Below are positions 5,395-5,789 of a DNA stretch of 5,789 nt, one piece after another; positions within the stretch are counted from its first letter, which is position 1; the number at the start of each line of letters is the position of its first letter. Below the pieces are notes generated by a model. The model was not told the DNA's origin and ran no database searches. It saw only the letters and a list, made by a program, of their open reading frames with translations. The position numbers and the translations under genes are program-made. This DNA comes from Calditrichaceae bacterium (lineage in GTDB: Bacteria; Calditrichota; Calditrichia; Calditrichales; Calditrichaceae). Location of the stretch: the NCBI GenBank assembly GCA_030622395.1, contig JAUXGF010000214.1, positions 1-5,789 on the forward strand, in the 5' to 3' direction.

Positions 5395-5789
5395 ATGCCG
5401 GAAATTATAAAGAGCAGAGCGCTAATCTTAAGTTCAATACGCTGGCAGGAATCGAGTAAAATTGTCAGTTTATATTCAAGCGAATGGGGCAAAATAAAGG
5501 TGATTGCCCGCGGCGCCTTGCGCAATAAGAGCCCTTTCAGCGGGAAATTAGAGGCATTAAATTTGGTTGATGTGATTGTTTCAACGAAAAGCAGCCGCTC
5601 TTTACAAATTTTAACTGAAGTTGATTTAGTCGAATCATTTAATCAATTACGTTTACAATTAGAGCGCTTCCCTTACGCGCTGGCAATTTTAGAGATTATT
5701 AATCAAGTCTTCGATGACGAACATCCTAACGACGTCTTTTTTAATTTTACAGTAAATATGATTAATAGTATTGCTTCGGCTGAAAAGCC
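5395..5789 (+). CDS. recO: DNA repair protein RecO, N-terminal part (cut by window edge)
   Basis: The frame opens with ATG at 5395, after an in-frame stop at 5386-5388, and stays open for 131 codons to the right edge. RecO works with RecF and RecR to load RecA onto SSB-coated single-stranded DNA and also anneals strands in recombinational repair. The N-terminal OB-fold is recognisable: SRALILSS (7-14), ESSKIVSLYS (19-28, compare the family pattern ESDKIVxLxT), WGKIKVIARGALR (31-43), then SPFSGKLEALN. The next portion, LERFPYALAILEIINQVF, is the start of the helical domain. The C-terminal half and any zinc cysteines lie beyond the window. Arginine codons are mostly CGN, matching the minus-strand core genes. 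There is no ribosome-binding site. Confidence 0.9.
   Translation, partial: MPEIIKSRALILSSIRWQESSKIVSLYSSEWGKIKVIARGALRNKSPFSGKLEALNLVDVIVSTKSSRSLQILTEVDLVESFNQLRLQLERFPYALAILEIINQVFDDEHPNDVFFNFTVNMINSIASAEK

Overview
The window is an AT-rich bacterial chromosomal fragment. It probably comes from the FCB group or a neighbouring Gram-negative phylum (Calditrichota, KSB1, Ignavibacteria and Bacteroidota-like lineages are all plausible). That placement is inferred mainly from a large CBM9-like/DUF5916 outer-membrane protein, a type common in those lineages, and from weak or absent ribosome-binding sites at several starts. No rRNA or other strong phylogenetic marker is present, so the phylum is not settled.

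Layout, left to right. (1) Positions 1-314 are AT-rich and show no convincing gene; they hold three inverted repeats upstream of the first operon. (2) Positions 315-897 (+) hold a compact two-gene unit. A 65-residue protein overlaps by 62 nt, in another frame, a 148-residue minimal nucleotidyltransferase with an intact GG...DxD...D active-site pattern. The arrangement resembles a toxin-antitoxin or abortive-infection module of the MNT/AbiEii nucleotidyltransferase type, but the function is unproven. Its arginine codons (mostly AGA/AGG) differ from the CGN-rich usage of the neighbours, which suggests recent transfer. (3) Positions 898-1206 are a convergent intergenic spacer with a CCCGGGC/GCCCGGG inverted repeat. 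(4) Positions 1207-2349 (-) encode a saccharopine dehydrogenase-family enzyme closest in motif content to L-lysine 6-dehydrogenase. (5) Positions 2350-2599 are an intergenic gap with a TGTAGGGGC-type hairpin and a second CCCGG/CCGGG hairpin that look like dispersed intergenic repeats. (6) Positions 2600-5248 (-) encode a secreted CBM9-like/DUF5916 protein with a predicted beta-barrel; its start is better placed at 5248 than at 5260. (7) Positions 5261-5394 are a divergent AT-rich promoter region. (8) Positions 5395-5789 (+) are the N-terminal part of the DNA repair protein RecO, cut by the window edge.

The two minus-strand genes may or may not be co-transcribed: the 250-bp gap and a good ribosome-binding site at the dehydrogenase argue for at least partial independence. 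RecO is a housekeeping gene on the opposite strand. The nucleotidyltransferase pair is the accessory part of the window and the best candidate for an under-described system.
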